From: JAMIFN01 sp964544605
GTDB taxonomy: Bacteria > Pseudomonadota > Gammaproteobacteria > Burkholderiales > Burkholderiaceae_C
Direction of reading: 5' to 3'
Length of the DNA: 64,000 bases
NCBI GenBank assembly: GCA_964544605.1
Contig: CAZJBX010000012.1
Location: 1-64,000 of the forward strand
A program made the translations under genes and the position numbers. Below, one piece after another: positions 43,521-51,046 of the stretch. The notes beneath the pieces were generated by a model. That model ran no database searches and was not told the DNA's origin. It saw only the letters and a list, made by a program, of their open reading frames with translations. Position 1 is the first letter of the stretch. Each line of letters opens with the position of its first letter.

Positions 43521-44570
43521 ATGTCCGAAGTTTCTACCCTCTCCCCCATCCCGCCCCTGCCACAAACGCCCCTCAAGCAAGCCCTGCAACAGCGCTTGGA
43601 TGAAAAAACCAAGCCCTTGGGCGCACTCGGCCAACTCGAAGATTTGGCCCTGCGCATCGGCCTGATTTTGGGCAACGAGCAGCCCCAGTTGCAAGCGCCC
43701 CAAGTGGTGGTCTATGCCGCCGACCACGGCTTGGCCGCCCACGGCGTATCGGCCTACCCCAGCGAGGTCACTTGGCAAATGGTGCACAACTTTTTGGCGG
43801 GCGGCGCGGCCATCAGCGTGCTGGCGCGGCAGCACGGCTTGGGTCTGCACATTGCCGACTGCGGCGTGCGCCAAGACTTTGCCCCGCACCCGCAACTGCT
43901 GCATTACAAAATCGCCCACGGCAGCGCCGACAGCCTGCACGGGCCGGCCATGACGGCGGTGCAATGCCAGCAGGCCCTGCAAAACGGCGCGGCCATCGTG
44001 CAGCAACTGCCCGGCAATGCGCTGCTGCTCGGTGAAATGGGCATCGGCAACACCTCGGCGGCGGCCTTGCTCATGGCCCGCCTTTGCGCCCTGCCCATCA
44101 CCGACTGCACGGGCGCAGGCACGGGCTTGACTGCCGATGCCATTGGCCGCAAAGCCGCCGTGCTGCAACAGGTGCTCGACCGCCACCCCCAAGCCCAAAG
44201 CCCACTCGATGCCTTGGCCGCTTTGGGCGGGCTGGAAATCGCCACCATGGTGGGCAGCGTGCTAGAGGCGGCGCGGCAAAACCGCGTCATTGTGGTGGAC
44301 GGCTTCATCACCAGCAGCGCCGTGTTGGTGGCCGCCAAACTGCAACCCGCCGTGCTGGAGCGCTGCATCTTTTCGCACTGCTCAGGCGAGCGCGGCCACG
44401 CCCTCATGCTGGAACAACTGCAAGTGCGCAGCCTGCTGCAACTGGGCCTGCGCTTGGGCGAAGGCTCGGGCGCGGCCTTGGCCTGGCCGCTGCTGGTCTC
44501 AGCCTGCGCTATTTTGCGAGAGATGGCCAGCTTTGCCGATGCAGGCGTGTCTGAGCAAGGCCCGCAATAG
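43521..44570 (+). CDS. cobT: Nicotinate-nucleotide-DMB phosphoribosyltransferase CobT
   Basis: 349 residues. LDEKTKPLGALGQLEDLALRIG, VVYAADHGLAAHGVSAYPSEVTWQMV and EMGIGNTSAAALL are family blocks; Glu314 in LRLGEGSGA is the expected catalytic base. It makes alpha-ribazole phosphate from DMB and nicotinate mononucleotide. It is divergent from pstS and heads a three-gene set with cobS and the phosphatase. No riboswitch is visible in the 71 bases between the Pho box and its start. Confidence 0.95.
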   Translation: MSEVSTLSPIPPLPQTPLKQALQQRLDEKTKPLGALGQLEDLALRIGLILGNEQPQLQAPQVVVYAADHGLAAHGVSAYPSEVTWQMVHNFLAGGAAISVLARQHGLGLHIADCGVRQDFAPHPQLLHYKIAHGSADSLHGPAMTAVQCQQALQNGAAIVQQLPGNALLLGEMGIGNTSAAALLMARLCALPITDCTGAGTGLTADAIGRKAAVLQQVLDRHPQAQSPLDALAALGGLEIATMVGSVLEAARQNRVIVVDGFITSSAVLVAAKLQPAVLERCIFSHCSGERGHALMLEQLQVRSLLQLGLRLGEGSGAALAWPLLVSACAILREMASFADAGVSEQGPQ

Positions 44571-44590
44571 AGCACCCAGCAAAGCCAGCC

Positions 44591-45403
44591 ATGCAAAGCC
44601 TCAAGCATTTTTTCATCGCCCTGCAATTTTTCACCCGCATCCCCATCACAGGGCGGCTGGCGGCTTGGGTCGGTTTTAGCCCCGCCATGCTGCAAGCCAG
44701 TGCGCTTTACTACCCCTTGGTGGGCACGGTGGTGGGCCTGTGGGCGGGTGCGGTGTTGTGGCTGGCGGGCCTGGCCTTGGGCCACAGTGGTTTGGCGGCG
44801 GTGCTGGCGGCCATCGCAGGCACGGCGGCCAGTGTGTGGCTCACGGGCGGTTTTCATGAAGACGGCTTGGCCGATACCGCCGATGGTTTGGGCGGCTATG
44901 TGAGCGCAGAAAAAGCGCTGGACATCATGAAAGACTCGCGCATTGGCAGCTATGGCAGCCTGACCCTGCTGCTGGTGCTGCTGGCCAAAATCAGCAGCTT
45001 GGCCCTGCTGGCGCAGTATTCCCTGCTGGGTGCAGCCGTGCTGCTGCTGTGGGCGCATACGCTGTCGCGCGCCCTGCCTTTGTTTGTGATGTGGCGTTTG
45101 CCCCATGTGGGGGATTTGGGGCGCTCCAAATCCAAGCCCTTGGCCGATGCCATTGACCTGCCGCGCCTGCTGCTGGCGCTGCTTTGGCCTGTGGCCCTGA
45201 GCGCCGCCTTGTTTGCTGCCCTACCCAGCGCCCTGTGGCTGGCCGCGCCCCTGCTGGCCCTGCTGCTGACGGCGCATTTGGGCCGCTGGTTCCGCCAGCG
45301 CATTGGCGGCTTTACGGGCGATACCTTGGGCTGCGTGCAGCAATTGGCCGAGCTGGCCCTGTATTTGAGCGGGGCCGCCGCCCTGCATTGGGGCTTTGTG
45401 TGA
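44591..45403 (+). CDS. cobS: Adenosylcobinamide-GDP ribazoletransferase CobS
   Basis: 270 residues with several membrane helices. FFIALQFFTRIPI at the start and GGFHEDGLADTADGLGG (about residues 86-100, metal-binding acidic motif) are the CobS hallmarks. It joins AdoCbi-GDP to alpha-ribazole (phosphate) in the inner membrane. It follows cobT by 20 bases and overlaps the phosphatase start (GTGA). Confidence 0.94.
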   Translation: MQSLKHFFIALQFFTRIPITGRLAAWVGFSPAMLQASALYYPLVGTVVGLWAGAVLWLAGLALGHSGLAAVLAAIAGTAASVWLTGGFHEDGLADTADGLGGYVSAEKALDIMKDSRIGSYGSLTLLLVLLAKISSLALLAQYSLLGAAVLLLWAHTLSRALPLFVMWRLPHVGDLGRSKSKPLADAIDLPRLLLALLWPVALSAALFAALPSALWLAAPLLALLLTAHLGRWFRQRIGGFTGDTLGCVQQLAELALYLSGAAALHWGFV

Positions 45404-45993
45404 ACACCGCCGCCAGTTTGCAGCTCTGGCTCATCCGCCACGCGCCCGTCATTGCCCCGGCTGGCCTGTGCTATGGCGCCAGCGACTACCCCGCCGAAGC
45501 CGAAGCCACACAAGCGGCGGCGCAGCAAGCGGCCCGCCTGCTGCCGCAGGGCTGCCAGCTCTACAGCTCGCCCTTGCAACGCTGCACCGCCTTGGCGCAG
45601 GCTTTGCTGGCGCTGCGGCCTGATTTGCAGCCTTTGCACCTTGAGCCGCGCTTGGCTGAAATGAATTTTGGCCAATGGGAGGGCGTGGCTTGGGATGCCA
45701 TACCGAGGGCAGCTTTTGATGCCTGGATGGCCGACTTTGGCCCACACCGCTTTGGCGGCGCTGAGAGCACGCAAGACTTCATCGCCCGCGTGGCCGATTT
45801 CATGCAAGCGCAAAAAAAAGCCATGAATGGGCTTAAAACAAAGCAAATAGCGTGCATATGTCACGCTGGCACAATTCGTGCTTTGCATTGGCTCCAAGGG
45901 CAGCGCCTCAGCGCCATCCAGCCCATCCTGCGGGCCGATAGCTGGCCCCAAATTGAAGTGCCCTTGGGCAGTTGCAGCCAATTGGTTTTTTAG
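45400..45993 (+). CDS. Histidine phosphatase, probable alpha-ribazole phosphatase
   Basis: 197 residues from a GTG at 45400 that overlaps the cobS stop. LWLIRHAPV is the RHG phosphohistidine motif; YSSPLQRCTALAQALL, LRLAEMNFGQWEG-like EPRLAEMNFGQWEG, and CICHAGTIRALH with the second His complete the phosphoglycerate mutase-type active site. Given its position after cobT-cobS it probably removes the phosphate from alpha-ribazole or adenosylcobalamin phosphate (the CobC role). The last third is somewhat richer in A and T. Confidence 0.88.
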   Translation: MNTAASLQLWLIRHAPVIAPAGLCYGASDYPAEAEATQAAAQQAARLLPQGCQLYSSPLQRCTALAQALLALRPDLQPLHLEPRLAEMNFGQWEGVAWDAIPRAAFDAWMADFGPHRFGGAESTQDFIARVADFMQAQKKAMNGLKTKQIACICHAGTIRALHWLQGQRLSAIQPILRADSWPQIEVPLGSCSQLVF

Positions 45994-46021
45994 CGTTTTC
46001 GGGCGTTCACAGAACACAAAG

Positions 46022-46041
46022 CTGACTGCCCAGTAAGTCAG
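46022..46041. promoter_or_regulatory. Inverted repeat, possible TetR operator
   Basis: CTGACT and AGTCAG are separated by eight bases, just 14 bases before the TetR-family gene start. The size and place suit an autoregulatory operator, but no functional evidence exists in the sequence. Confidence 0.4.
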
Positions 46042-46054
46042 TAATTAAAACGAT

Positions 46055-46717
46055 ATGAGCAGCCCCAAAGCCCCACGCAACACCCGCCGCAAAGAAGACC
46101 GCCCCGCCCAATTGCTAGAGGCCGCCTTGGAGCTGTTCGCCCAAAAAGGCTATAGCGCCACCCGTGCTGAGGAAATCGCCAAACGCGCGGGCGTGTCCAA
46201 GGGCACGCTATTCCTCTACTTCAATAGCAAAGAAGAACTGTTTGAGGCCATGGTGCGCCAGGCCATCATTCCCGTGGTGAAGGACGCGCAAAGCTTTGCC
46301 CAAGCCCACAACGGCAGCGCCGCCGATTTGCTGCGTGCCCTCACGCATTTGTGGTGGGAGCGCAATGGCCACACCACGGCCCGCAGCATCCCTTTTCTCA
46401 TCGTGGCCGAGGCCCACCACTTTCCTGAATGCGTGCGCTATTTCAATCAGGCCGTGGTCGATCCTTGCCACGAGCTGGTGCGCCAAGTCGTCGAGCGCGG
46501 CATCGCCAGCGGCGAATTCCGTGCCGACTTGAACCCGCAACTGGTGTGGCTGTCTTTTCACGGCCTGCTGTCCTACCCCTCGTTTTGGGACAAAGCCGTG
46601 ATGGATAACCCTGGCCACTCGGCCCTGCACATTCCAGACTTGAGCGACTTTGTTCACGCCCATTGCGAGCTGCTCATTCGTGGCCTGTTGGCCCAGCCCG
46701 CGCAAGAAAAAGCATAA
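46055..46717 (+). CDS. TetR/AcrR-family transcriptional regulator
   Basis: 220 residues. The N-terminal helix-turn-helix is AALELFAQKGYSATRAEEIAKRAGVSKGTLFLYFNSKEELFEAMV, the canonical TetR pattern, after a basic arm (RNTRRKEDRP). The C-terminal ligand domain resembles AcrR-type C-terminal helices. The ligand and targets are unknown. A tRNA and a PACE efflux gene follow, so regulation of efflux is possible but unproven. Confidence 0.9.
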   Translation: MSSPKAPRNTRRKEDRPAQLLEAALELFAQKGYSATRAEEIAKRAGVSKGTLFLYFNSKEELFEAMVRQAIIPVVKDAQSFAQAHNGSAADLLRALTHLWWERNGHTTARSIPFLIVAEAHHFPECVRYFNQAVVDPCHELVRQVVERGIASGEFRADLNPQLVWLSFHGLLSYPSFWDKAVMDNPGHSALHIPDLSDFVHAHCELLIRGLLAQPAQEKA

Positions 46718-46730
46718 ATTTATAGCGGCC

Positions 46731-46760
46731 TTGAAAAAGTCACAGAAATGTGTCTATAAT
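46731..46760 (+). promoter_or_regulatory. Promoter of tRNA-Arg
   Basis: TTGAAA (46731-46736) and TATAAT (46755-46760) are separated by 18 bases and lie 13 bases before the mature tRNA. This is a good sigma-70 type promoter. Confidence 0.8.
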
Positions 46761-46773
46761 TCCTTCTTGTTGC

Positions 46774-46850
46774 GCGGCTGTAGCTCAGCTGGATAGAGTA
46801 CTTGGCTACGAACCAAGGGGTCGTGGGTTCGATTCCTGCCAGCCGCGCCA
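46774..46850 (+). tRNA. tRNA-Arg (anticodon ACG)
   Basis: 77 bases. Acceptor GCGGCTG pairs with CAGCCGC, then discriminator G and an encoded CCA. The D-arm is TAGCTCAGCTGGATAGAG, the anticodon loop CTACGAA (ACG), and the T-arm GGTTCGATTCC. It closely matches E. coli tRNA-Arg(ACG) in the anticodon arm. Confidence 0.97.
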
Positions 46851-46861
46851 CTTAACACCAT

Positions 46862-46903
46862 AACGGGTTAGCTTTCCATCACTGGGGCTAGCCCGTTTTT
46901 TTT
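46862..46903 (+). terminator. Terminator after tRNA-Arg
   Basis: AACGGGTTAGC and GCTAGCCCGTT form an 11-pair stem (one G-T pair) followed by eight Ts. It ends 19 bases before the PACE gene, which therefore needs read-through or its own promoter. Confidence 0.9.
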
Positions 46904-46921
46904 GCCCATCTTCTTTTGCCC

Positions 46922-47377
46922 ATGCCCCAGCCTCCATCGCCACCGCAGACCGCCACAGGCTTACAAGGCCCGAAGCGGCGCATTTTGTATGTGAGCTTGT
47001 ACGAGTTCATCGCCATCGTCTTCAGTGGCGTTATTTTTATGCTCATCGGCCAAAGCTGGGGCGACTCGGGTGTCATGGCCATTGCCGCCTCCACCACGGC
47101 CATTATCTGGAATGTGGTGTTCAACCAGTTGTTTGAGTACTGGGAATCGCGCCAAACCGTGCGCGGCCGCTCCATTGGGCGGCGGGTCGCCCACGCCATT
47201 GGGTTTGAGGGCGGTTTGGGTTGTATCTTGATTCCCATGATGGCCTGGTGGTTTGGCATCAGCCTTTGGGAAGCCAGCCTATTAGAAGGCGGGCTGCTGC
47301 TGTTCTTTCTCATCTACACCTATGTCTTCAACTGGGGCTTTGATCGCCTCTTTGGTCTGCCCGCTTCAGCGCAATAA
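46922..47377 (+). CDS. PACE-family small multidrug efflux protein
   Basis: 151 residues with four membrane helices in two related halves. RRILYVSLYEFIAIVFSG and RRVAHAIGFEGGLGCI are the paired RxxxHAxxFE-type motifs with a central Glu; WNVVFNQLFEYWE and TYVFNWGFDRLF are the second pair. These mark the AceI/PACE family, proton-coupled exporters of biocides such as chlorhexidine or of short polyamines. The ATG at 46922 is preferred to a TTG at 46916. A TetR regulator lies upstream, beyond the tRNA. Confidence 0.88.
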   Translation: MPQPPSPPQTATGLQGPKRRILYVSLYEFIAIVFSGVIFMLIGQSWGDSGVMAIAASTTAIIWNVVFNQLFEYWESRQTVRGRSIGRRVAHAIGFEGGLGCILIPMMAWWFGISLWEASLLEGGLLLFFLIYTYVFNWGFDRLFGLPASAQ

Positions 47378-47490
47378 AGCCCTATAAAGCGGTTTTAGGG
47401 CAGACAACATCCCCCAATTGGCATAGGCACTGGCTTTTTTAGGCCCACATAATGGCTTTAAAGACCCACTTTAAAGACGAAAGGACTTCT

Positions 47491-48495
47491 ATGAGCTACC
47501 AAGCCCCCACCCAAACCGTTGCCGGCGCAGCCATGCCCACCGCTTTGCAGCAACTGCGCTTCCCCGTGATTGGCGCGCCGCTTTTCATCATCAGCAACCC
47601 CAAACTCGTCATCGCCCAGTGCACGGCGGGCATTGTCGGCTCCATGCCCAGCTTGAACGCCCGCCCCGCCAGCCAGCTCGACGAATGGCTGCATGAAATC
47701 ACCGAAGGCTTGGCCGCCTGGGACAAGGCCCACCCCGATCAGCCCGCCGCGCCCTTTGCCATCAACCAAATCGTGCACAAAACCAATGACCGCCTCGACC
47801 AAGACTTGGAAATCTGCGCCAAATACAAAGTGCCGCTGGTGATTACCAGCCTGGGCGCCATCACCGATGTGTACAAAGCCGTGCAAAGCTGGGGCGGCAT
47901 CGTCATGCACGATGTCATCAACAACACCTTTGCTCGCAAAGCGATTGAAAAAGGCGCAGACGGCCTTGTCGCCGTGGCCGCTGGCGCAGGTGGCCATGCG
48001 GGCACCAAATCGCCCTTTGCCTTGGTGGGTGAAATCCGCCAGTGGTTTGACGGCCCCTTGGCCCTCTCAGGCAGCATGGCCACGGGCGATGCGATTTTGG
48101 CCGCGCAAGCCATGGGCGCAGACTTTGCCTATATCGGCACGCCCTTTATCGCCACGCCTGAGGCCAATGCGGTAGAGGAATACAAGCAAATGATTGTGGC
48201 CAGTAACTCGGACGACATCCTCTACAGCAACGCCTTCACCGGCGTGCATGGCAACTACCTCATTCCCTCCATCGAAGCCGCTGGCATGGACCCCGCCGCA
48301 CTGGTGCAGTCTGACCCCAGCAAAATGAACTTTGGCACCGGCTCAGCCGCTATGAGCAGCGCCAAAGCCTGGAAAGACATTTGGGGCTGCGGCCAAGGCT
48401 GCGGCGAAGTCAAGAAAATCCAGCCCACGGCGGATTTGCTGGCCCAGCTCAAAGCCGAATACGCAGCGGCCAAACAGCGCTTGCTCGGCGTATAA
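47491..48495 (+). CDS. Nitronate monooxygenase
   Basis: 334 residues. This is an FMN TIM barrel of the NMO/2-nitropropane dioxygenase family: FPVIGAPLFIISNPKLVIAQCTAGIVGSMPSLNARP at the start, VAAGAGGHAG with the catalytic His, ALSGSMATGDAILAAQAMGADFAYIGTPFIAT, and GTGSAAMSSAKAWKDIWGCGQG at the end. It oxidises alkyl nitronates such as propionate-3-nitronate. AAAGGA precedes the ATG at 47491. It stands alone, with a terminator after it. Confidence 0.92.
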   Translation: MSYQAPTQTVAGAAMPTALQQLRFPVIGAPLFIISNPKLVIAQCTAGIVGSMPSLNARPASQLDEWLHEITEGLAAWDKAHPDQPAAPFAINQIVHKTNDRLDQDLEICAKYKVPLVITSLGAITDVYKAVQSWGGIVMHDVINNTFARKAIEKGADGLVAVAAGAGGHAGTKSPFALVGEIRQWFDGPLALSGSMATGDAILAAQAMGADFAYIGTPFIATPEANAVEEYKQMIVASNSDDILYSNAFTGVHGNYLIPSIEAAGMDPAALVQSDPSKMNFGTGSAAMSSAKAWKDIWGCGQGCGEVKKIQPTADLLAQLKAEYAAAKQRLLGV

Positions 48496-48520
48496 AAACG
48501 GCCTCAGCCCAGCCCCACAA

Positions 48521-48550
48521 GCCCCACGGCCTCGCCCTGGGGCTTTTCTT
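48521..48550 (+). terminator. Terminator after nitronate monooxygenase
   Basis: GCCCCA and TGGGGC form a short stem with an 11-base loop, followed by TTTTCTTT. It begins 25 bases after the stop codon. Confidence 0.65.
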
Positions 48551-48598
48551 TGTGCGGTGCTTTGCCCTAATATGGCGGCCAAACACAGGGAGGTGCGC

Positions 48599-49247
48599 AT
48601 GAACACCCCGCCCAGCAGCGCCNNNNNNNNNNNNNNNNNNNNNNNNNNNNNNNNNNNNNNNNNNNNNNNNNNNNNNNNNNNNNNNNNNNNNNNNNNNNNN
48701 NNNNNNNNNNNNNNNNNNNNNNACAAACAGCGCCACAAACAGCGCCACAAACAGCGCCACAAACAGCGCCACAAACAGCGCCACAAACATCGCCACAAAC
48801 AGCGCCACCAACAGCCCCTACCCCGAATTTGAAAAGCGCATGGCCTTTTACGCCAGCAGCCACCAGCACCCGGGCAATGAGTGGATACACCTGTTCGCCA
48901 TCCCCGCCATCATGCTCAGCCTCATGGGCCTGCTCTATGCGCTGCACCCCTATGCCCTCTACACCCTCATCGGCATCAGCCTGCTGTATTACGCCTATTT
49001 GCGCCACTGGCGCTACACCCTTGCCATGCTGCTGTGGGCGGCGGCCTCTCTCGGCCTGCTCTACCTCATGGGCGCATGGCGTTTGCCCCTGTGCGTGGGC
49101 ATTTTTGTCATCGCATGGCTCATGCAGTTTGTCGGCCACAAAATGGAAGGCAAAAAACCCAGTTTTTTTGAAGACCTGCAATACCTGCTGGTCGGGCCAT
49201 TGTTTGTGCTGCGCACGGCATGGCGCAAGCTCGGCGGCGCGGCTTAA
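48599..49247 (+). CDS. Mpo1/DUF962-like membrane protein with TNSA-repeat N-terminus (interrupted by assembly gap)
   Basis: The ATG at 48599 has GGGAGG upstream and encodes MNTPPSSA before 100 Ns. After the gap the frame of the conserved domain reads as repeated T-N-S-A, then TNSPYPEFEKRMAFYASSHQHPGNEWIHLFAIPA. The two sides join in frame if the real gap is a multiple of three. The domain has His motifs HQHPGNEWIH and GHKMEGKKPSFFEDLQYLLVGPLF and about four helices, as in the yeast Mpo1/YGL010w family, which includes an iron-dependent fatty-acid alpha-oxidation enzyme. A shorter start at 48840 would drop the repeats. Function in bacteria is not established. Confidence 0.75.
48623..48722. other. 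Assembly gap (100 Ns)
   Basis: Exactly 100 undetermined bases, a typical placeholder for a gap of unknown length. It falls within a 12-base tandem repeat, which explains the failure to assemble. Confidence 0.95.
48723..48818 (+). repeat. 12-base coding tandem repeat (ACAAACAGCGCC)
   Basis: Five perfect units are followed by one unit with G to T (Ser to Ile), one perfect unit and one degenerate unit. Each encodes Thr-Asn-Ser-Ala. The array begins at the gap edge, so the true copy number is larger and unknown. The unit length is a multiple of three, so copy changes would keep the frame. Confidence 0.93.
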
Positions 49248-49344
49248 GAACGCCCCCAACACCCGCAAAACTTCAATGCGACACAAACTGTCGCATACTG
49301 GTTTTATGCTCTAGGCATTCCACAACCCACACAGGAGAATGCCC

Positions 49345-49596
49345 ATGAGCCATCAGCCCCACACCCCTGCTGAAATCACTGCTGAAGCCAGCCCCAGCGA
49401 TGAACTGAACGCCCCCTTCTTTCAAGACCAAGCCCACGCCCACGCCATGAGCGAGGAAGAAATCGATGCGGAATGGGAAAACTTTGAAAAGCAAATGGCC
49501 CAATGGAGCGAAGAAATGGACAATCTGTTCGAAGAGCTGGAGCAAGCCTTGCTTGAACTAGAGCAAGAAAACCCCGCCGATGGCTCGCAAGATTGA
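49345..49596 (+). CDS. Small acidic protein of unknown function
   Basis: 83 residues, very rich in Glu and Asp, with a likely helical or coiled-coil C-terminal half (MSEEEIDAEWENFEKQMAQ onwards, then LFEELEQALLELEQE). No membrane segment or known domain is recognised. AGGAG stands eight bases before the ATG at 49345; the ATG at 49339 is too close to it. It lies between the Mpo1-like gene and the AT-rich operon, with its base composition nearer to the former. The product is probably cytoplasmic; its role is unknown. Confidence 0.6.
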   Translation: MSHQPHTPAEITAEASPSDELNAPFFQDQAHAHAMSEEEIDAEWENFEKQMAQWSEEMDNLFEELEQALLELEQENPADGSQD

Positions 49597-49766
49597 TGCT
49601 ATCATCGCCCGCAATTCGATCCAGAAGCTGCGTCACAGCAGCACCTCCTGTCTCTCTTATTCACACCATGCAGCATTTGACAAGTTTGAACAAACTGACA
49701 AAACAGACCAGCAGCCCAGCCCATGCGGCCCGCTCCTCTGCTTTACCTGCTTTTGTGCTTAAAAAC

Positions 49767-49795
49767 TTGCCGCAAACCCTGGGGTTGACTACAAT
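49767..49795 (+). promoter_or_regulatory. Candidate promoter of the AAA operon
   Basis: TTGCCG (49767-49772) and TACAAT (49790-49795) are separated by 17 bases. Initiation would fall near 49802, inside the C run. The leader would be about 290 bases. Confidence 0.5.
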
Positions 49796-49799
49796 TCTG

Positions 49800-49811
49800 C
49801 CCCCCCCCCCC
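49800..49811 (+). repeat. Homopolymer run of 12 Cs
   Basis: Twelve consecutive Cs directly follow the candidate -10 box of the AAA operon. Runs of this length are prone to slippage in replication and could alter transcription start or leader. It is also a site where sequencing error is likely. Confidence 0.85.
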
Positions 49812-50088
49812 TTTCCAGCACAGCAGTAAACGCTAAGGGCGGCATCATCGGGCCACGCGCTTGGCTCGCATCCCAAACCAAACCCCTCACCTCCTCTTAC
49901 TCGCAGCAGCAGTGCGCGCTAGCCTTGGGCTTGCGTGCAGCAGCCGCTTGTCTGCCTTATTTCCAGACTTATTGCCAGCCGCACGCTCGGGCAAGGATTT
50001 TTCTTGCCTGCGCCATGCCCAATCTGCCAATGGCCAAAGGCATACCGACAAACAAGAGAGAGGTATCACTCAACCAAGGAGATCCCTC

Positions 50089-51036
50089 ATGGCAATAACA
50101 CCACAAAAAAAGAGTAGCCCAATGGCTACCGCCCCAGCAAAAGGCAGCACAGACCCCAAAAGCAGCGATGCAGAAGTCAACTACGAGCTGACGGAAGGCC
50201 AGTATGAACTCAGCGATGTTATTGCCAACAGCAAAACACTGCTAGAGATTCAATCCCTGATTTCTCTCAAGCAAAACCACGCCCGAGTCTTTGGCGAAAT
50301 GGGCTTGTCAGAAACACACAAGCACTCCAACAAATTCATCGTCAACTTCTATGGCGAGCCAGGCACGGGCAAAACCATCACCGCCCATGCCATCGCCAAA
50401 GCCTTCAATAAAAAACTGTTGATCATCGACTACTCTGAGATTGAAAGCAAATATGTAGGCGAAACGCCCAAAAACATCAAAAAAGTTTTTGAGTTTGCCA
50501 AGGGCAATGACTGCATCATCTTCTTTGATGAGGCCGATGCCATCCTCAGCAAGCGCGTCACCAATATGCAAAGTGCCAATGACACCAGCGTCAACCAAAC
50601 GCGCTCGGTCATGCTCAACATCCTCAATGACTTTGAGGGCGACCTCATATTTGCCACCAACTTCATATCAAACTACGATTCAGCATTCATGAGGAGGATA
50701 TCCAAGCATGTGTTTTTCGACCTGCCTGACGATACATCACGGGAGAACCTCATTAAAAAATACACCCCCAAGCAACACATCGACAACTTCAGGCTCGATG
50801 AACTCGTTCAAGCCTCTCAAGGCATGAGTGCAGCAGATATTGAGAAAACTATTCTCCTGGCCGCATTCCAAGCCTCACACCATGATCGCTTGGCCATCCA
50901 CCATGACGATGTCATGAACCAAATCAAGCAAATCAAAAAAAGCAAGACCGATAACAAACAAGGTCAAGTCAGCATCACAAGCCAACTCATCTCTGAGTCT
51001 GATGTGCCAGATGAAATCAAATCCAAACTAAATTAA
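50089..51036 (+). CDS. AAA+ ATPase, first gene of an AT-rich operon
   Basis: 315 residues. The AAA module spans roughly 85-275: Walker A GEPGTGKT (89-96), a pore-loop-like KYVGE (121-125), Walker B IIFFDE (143-148), sensor 1 ATN (189-191) and Arg finger RR (202-203). It resembles the classical FtsH/Vps4-type AAA clade, but has no protease or recognisable N-domain. The last 20 residues (ISES at 301-304, then VPDEIKSKL) match the tail of the next protein. AAGGAGA precedes the ATG. A remodelling or unfolding role on the neighbouring proteins is inferred. Confidence 0.85.
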   Translation: MAITPQKKSSPMATAPAKGSTDPKSSDAEVNYELTEGQYELSDVIANSKTLLEIQSLISLKQNHARVFGEMGLSETHKHSNKFIVNFYGEPGTGKTITAHAIAKAFNKKLLIIDYSEIESKYVGETPKNIKKVFEFAKGNDCIIFFDEADAILSKRVTNMQSANDTSVNQTRSVMLNILNDFEGDLIFATNFISNYDSAFMRRISKHVFFDLPDDTSRENLIKKYTPKQHIDNFRLDELVQASQGMSAADIEKTILLAAFQASHHDRLAIHHDDVMNQIKQIKKSKTDNKQGQVSITSQLISESDVPDEIKSKLN

Positions 51037-51046
51037 AGGAAGAAAC

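Larger units (their letters stand above)
49597..50088 (+). other. 492-base leader region of the AAA operon
   Basis: No gene is supported. The region holds a candidate promoter (49767-49795), a run of 12 Cs and a long untranslated stretch to the AAA ATPase start, where AAGGAGA provides the ribosome site. In-frame extension of the ATPase to a TTG at 49861 is possible but lacks a ribosome site and has no domain content. Confidence 0.5.

Noticed and set aside
48723..48818. CRISPR-like array
   Set aside because: The units are 12 bases, directly adjacent, have no spacers and encode Thr-Asn-Ser-Ala in the frame of the Mpo1-like protein.
49861..50088. Longer AAA ATPase starting at a TTG at 49861
   Set aside because: No ribosome site stands before it and the added residues have no family content, while 50089 has AAGGAGA.
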